A stretch of 7,960 nucleotides of DNA, taken from assembly GCA_900544605.1 (NCBI GenBank), contig UQVP01000036.1, forward strand, positions 1-7,960. Reading direction: 5' to 3'. The notes under the pieces were generated by a model. It saw only the letters and a program-made list of their open reading frames with translations. It made no database searches and had not been told where the DNA came from. The stretch is from an uncultured Mycoplasmatota bacterium. Its GTDB lineage: Bacteria; Bacillota_I; Bacilli_A; RF39; UBA660. The stretch's first letter is position 1. Each line of letters starts with the position of its first letter. The position numbers and the translations under genes are program-made. Shown here piece by piece: positions 6,171-7,960 of the stretch.

Positions 6171-6572
6171 TTAGCTAGGTTTTACTTCACCGCTAGTAGT
6201 ACATGTTAAACTTACATCACCAATTTTAAATTTATTACATTTTGTTATTTTACCACCTGAAATTGTTATTGTTCCACCAGCATCTGGCTTATCACCTGTA
6301 TAAGAAAATGTATATTCTTGTTTACTTGCATTTTTTAAACCGTTAGCAGTTATTGTCCAATCACCGTCTGTTAATTGAACATTCTTCCATTGTGATTTAA
6401 CAATTTCTGCTTCAACAACCTTTAAATAGCTTTGACCTGAAACTGCTGCAGATTGTTTTTCTGCATCAGAAACTGTATCAGTAATCTTTGGCAAAATGAT
6501 TGCAGCAAGTAATCCTAATACTACTATTACTGCTAGTAACTCAACTAATGTAAAACCTTTTTTATTTTTCAT
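6171..6572 (-). CDS. Small type IV pilin-like protein with class III signal peptide
   Basis: The 133-residue product begins MKNKKGFTLVELLAVIVVLG, a textbook class III (prepilin) leader. Cleavage would fall between G6 and F7, leaving N-methylated Phe at +1 and the conserved Glu at +5 (E11). The hydrophobic helix, about 7-28, anchors the subunit in the membrane before assembly and forms the pilus core. An amphipathic segment (29-65) leads to a small beta-rich head with C112 and C124, which could form the C-terminal disulfide loop common in pilins. The family includes major and minor pilins of type IV pili, competence pseudopili and type II secretion. Which of these applies cannot be told, because no assembly ATPase, platform protein or prepilin peptidase gene is in the window. 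The ATG at 6572 has GAGGAGAG just upstream and a near-consensus promoter, while terminators on both sides make it monocistronic. That, with its small size, suggests a highly expressed major-type subunit (inference). Its layout resembles the N-terminal module of the neighbouring larger pilin. Confidence 0.9.
   Translation of the reverse strand: MKNKKGFTLVELLAVIVVLGLLAAIILPKITDTVSDAEKQSAAVSGQSYLKVVEAEIVKSQWKNVQLTDGDWTITANGLKNASKQEYTFSYTGDKPDAGGTITISGGKITKCNKFKIGDVSLTCTTSGEVKPS
6521..6569. repeat. Direct repeat copy 1 (pilin signal-peptide coding region)
   Basis: This 49-base stretch at the 5' end of the small pilin gene matches 7910-7958 in the large pilin gene at 44 of 49 positions. It includes a perfect 20-base run (6550-6569 and 7939-7958). 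It encodes the leader and start of the hydrophobic helix. The similarity reflects gene duplication, selection on the leader, or gene conversion. Confidence 0.85.
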
Positions 6573-6610
6573 AAAACACTCTCCTCTATTTTAAATAATT
6601 CTACATTTTA

Positions 6611-6639
6611 ATTGTATATTTTTTACTAACTATTGTCAA
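6611..6639 (-). promoter_or_regulatory. Strong sigma-A promoter of the small pilin gene
   Basis: On the minus strand a perfect -35 box TTGACA (6639-6634), an optimal 17-base spacer and TACAAT (6616-6611, 5 of 6) form the best promoter in the window. Transcription should begin near 6604, leaving a leader of about 31 bases with the GAGGAGAG ribosome binding site. It lies just downstream of the terminator of the preceding pilin gene, so the small pilin can be expressed independently and probably strongly. Confidence 0.78.
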
Positions 6640-6648
6640 TACCACTCT

Positions 6649-6675
6649 TAAAAAAAGAATGTCATTTGACACTCT
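6649..6675 (-). terminator. Intrinsic terminator of the large pilin-like gene
   Basis: On the minus strand AGAGTGTC (6675-6668) pairs with GACATTCT (6663-6656), eight pairs with one G-U wobble. The loop is AAAT and a run of T residues follows. It begins two bases after the TAA stop of the large pilin gene and lies directly upstream of the small pilin promoter. Confidence 0.83.
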
Positions 6676-6677
6676 AA

Positions 6678-7960
6678 TTAACTCAAGTTAGATTTTGGAA
6701 TAGTTATAACTGGACGAATGCCATAATTACTACTACGATAGACCGAAATACTTCCAATATAATATTCTGCAATTGGCCTATCATAAAACATAGTCCAAGA
6801 ACCTGAAACACTAGATGAACTAGCAGTTGACGTCCAATAACCATATTGAGAGTAATATACCGTTGAAGAATATTTTCCTATACCAGCAATCAACCATGGT
6901 AAATTTCTAGTATATACTTTTTTTAGCTGTTGATAAGTTGGTAAGGTTATTTTTGATTTATCAACAAGCTTAATCCAATTTGTCGTTCTTTCTTCTAATA
7001 TTTTGTTAGCTGTAATTGGTCCTAAACTATTATTTCCATAAGTTCCATAATCACTTTCGGTTCCTCCGGCAGCTAGATAATCTTCTTTTGTTACCCATGC
7101 TACAGCTTTACCTAAATTCTTGTTCATAATTAAAGATACTTCACCTGCTTGAGCAATTCTACCATCTGTCAATGTTGTTGTATCTCCATCTTCTAACACA
7201 AAAAATGTTAAATTTTTACTATCATCTGTATCACCTAAATCACAAATATATTCATCTCCATAGGCAAATTGTCCTTGTGGTATATTTCCTTTTGTTGCTG
7301 TATCTACTGCATTACACATTGTTTTTACAATACCATTTAATGTTATAGTTACATTTCCAGTTACTTTTGAAAGTATCAATGTTCCTGTTTTTTTGTCCCA
7401 TGTGCTTGTTGCTCCATCTACTGTTACACTTAGTGGTAATTTATATCCTTCACTTGCTGTAAACACCAACGATTTAGCTTCAATATTTGTTATACTTGTT
7501 GCATTATCGCCACTTACATTTGTTAATTTATAAGTAATCTTATATGTTTCTATTTTCGTTGCTGTACATTTGTCATCATTATATACTACATTATAATCTC
7601 CTACAGTCATTGTTGTTCCATCTGGCGATACTCCTCCATTTGATATTTTTACTGTTCCAGAACTTGGTTTATTTCCACTCATATCAATTTCTAATTTACC
7701 ATCTGGTAACCCTTCTCCTATTAGATTTCCATCTTTATCTATATCATATGTTCCATTTGGTACTGATTTATTTTCTAACTTGGCTTCTGCTACTGCTGTT
7801 TCTACTTGCTTGATGTAGTTATCAGCACTTCTCTCTGCTGCTCCTTTCTTCGCATTTTTGATTGTATTCATTACTATTGGTGTAGCTATTAGTGCGATGA
7901 TTGCAAGTACTACTATTACCGCTAGTAATTCTATTAAAGTAAAACCTTTTTTATTTTTTA
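6678..7960 (-). CDS. Large pilin-like surface protein with C-terminal DUF1566/C-lectin-like domain (5' end beyond window)
   Basis: The frame is open to the right edge. An ATG at 7871 exists, but upstream codons (7872-7958) encode KNKKGFTLIELLAVIVVLAI and the rest of a hydrophobic helix: a class III signal peptide with cleavage after Gly and Glu at +5. The true start is therefore just outside the window, since the last partial codon ends in TA and is not ATG. At least 426 residues are visible. In that numbering, 1-135 is a pilin stalk and head module resembling the neighbouring small pilin (GNKPSSGTVKISNGG here, GDKPDAGGTITISGG there). Residues about 136-213 form a beta-sandwich repeat-like module (YKITYKLTNVSGDNATSIT to GNVTITLNG), a type common in Firmicutes surface and phage tail proteins. 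Residues about 214-426 end with LPTYQQLKK, GYWTSTAS and YGIRPVITIPK, resembling DUF1566/FISUMP and other C-type-lectin-like folds. I infer a minor, possibly tip-located, pilin with an exposed binding domain. The ligand is unknown. A non-pilus surface protein exported by the same peptidase is the alternative. Confidence 0.85.
   Translation of the reverse strand, partial: KNKKGFTLIELLAVIVVLAIIALIATPIVMNTIKNAKKGAAERSADNYIKQVETAVAEAKLENKSVPNGTYDIDKDGNLIGEGLPDGKLEIDMSGNKPSSGTVKISNGGVSPDGTTMTVGDYNVVYNDDKCTATKIETYKITYKLTNVSGDNATSITNIEAKSLVFTASEGYKLPLSVTVDGATSTWDKKTGTLILSKVTGNVTITLNGIVKTMCNAVDTATKGNIPQGQFAYGDEYICDLGDTDDSKNLTFFVLEDGDTTTLTDGRIAQAGEVSLIMNKNLGKAVAWVTKEDYLAAGGTESDYGTYGNNSLGPITANKILEERTTNWIKLVDKSKITLPTYQQLKKVYTRNLPWLIAGIGKYSSTVYYSQYGYWTSTASSSSVSGSWTMFYDRPIAEYYIGSISVYRSSNYGIRPVITIPKSNLS
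7910..7958. repeat. Direct repeat copy 2 (pilin signal-peptide coding region)
   Basis: Partner of the repeat at 6521-6569, 1389 bases away in the same orientation, with 44 of 49 identical positions. It encodes the leader of the large pilin. Recombination between the copies would delete the large pilin's body and the intergenic promoter, joining the small pilin to the upstream expression signals. Confidence 0.85.

Noticed and set aside
7544..7813. Leu/His-rich plus-strand open frame opposite the large pilin, resembling a membrane protein
   Set aside because: The hydrophobic look is an artefact of reading the antisense of a Thr/Asp/Lys-rich beta protein. No start signals are visible.
94..7960. 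Alternative genetic code with TGA as tryptophan, as in many Mollicutes
   Set aside because: The tryptophan codons I checked are TGG, no gene contains in-frame TGA, and all six stop codons are TAA.

Overview
The window comes from a very AT-rich, low-GC Gram-positive-type bacterium. All recognisable genes lie on the minus strand, so transcription runs right to left. Every complete gene ends in TAA, tryptophan is encoded by TGG, and no in-frame TGA is seen, so nothing suggests a reassigned code. The gene content (spore-coat CotE next to MiaB, an unusually short Mollicutes-sized SMC, and type IV pilin-like proteins) fits an uncultured, possibly gut-dwelling, spore-competent Bacilli lineage near the Mollicutes. 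That placement is inference, not proof.

Reading in the direction of transcription from the right edge: (1) 7960-6678 is a pilin-like surface protein of at least 426 residues whose start lies beyond the window. Its class III signal peptide is visible upstream of the first internal ATG. It joins a pilin module, a beta-sandwich repeat-like module and a C-terminal domain resembling DUF1566/C-type-lectin-like folds. (2) 6572-6171 is a small paralogous pilin with its own near-consensus sigma-A promoter. (3) 6086-3141 is an intact but short SMC. (4) 3001-2165 is a KilA-N domain protein starting at GTG. (5) 2129-708 is MiaB, the tRNA methylthiotransferase. (6) 630-94 is CotE, the outer spore coat morphogenetic protein. 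(7) At the extreme left edge a promoter, a ribosome binding site and an ATG suggest a further minus-strand gene. By synteny with Bacillus it might be mutS, but only two codons are visible.

Most genes form separate transcription units. Intrinsic terminators follow the large pilin, the small pilin, smc and cotE, and candidate promoters precede the small pilin, smc, the KilA-N gene and miaB. No gap exceeds 140 bases. miaB and cotE probably share a transcript, with an AT-only hairpin between them. They reproduce the Bacillus miaB-(ymcA)-cotE neighbourhood without ymcA.

Functionally the window combines housekeeping (chromosome organisation, tRNA modification), sporulation (CotE) and a surface-appendage locus (two pilins). 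The most interesting part is the pilin pair, especially the modular large pilin. I see no CRISPR array, transposase, integrase, tRNA, rRNA or reverse transcriptase in the window.
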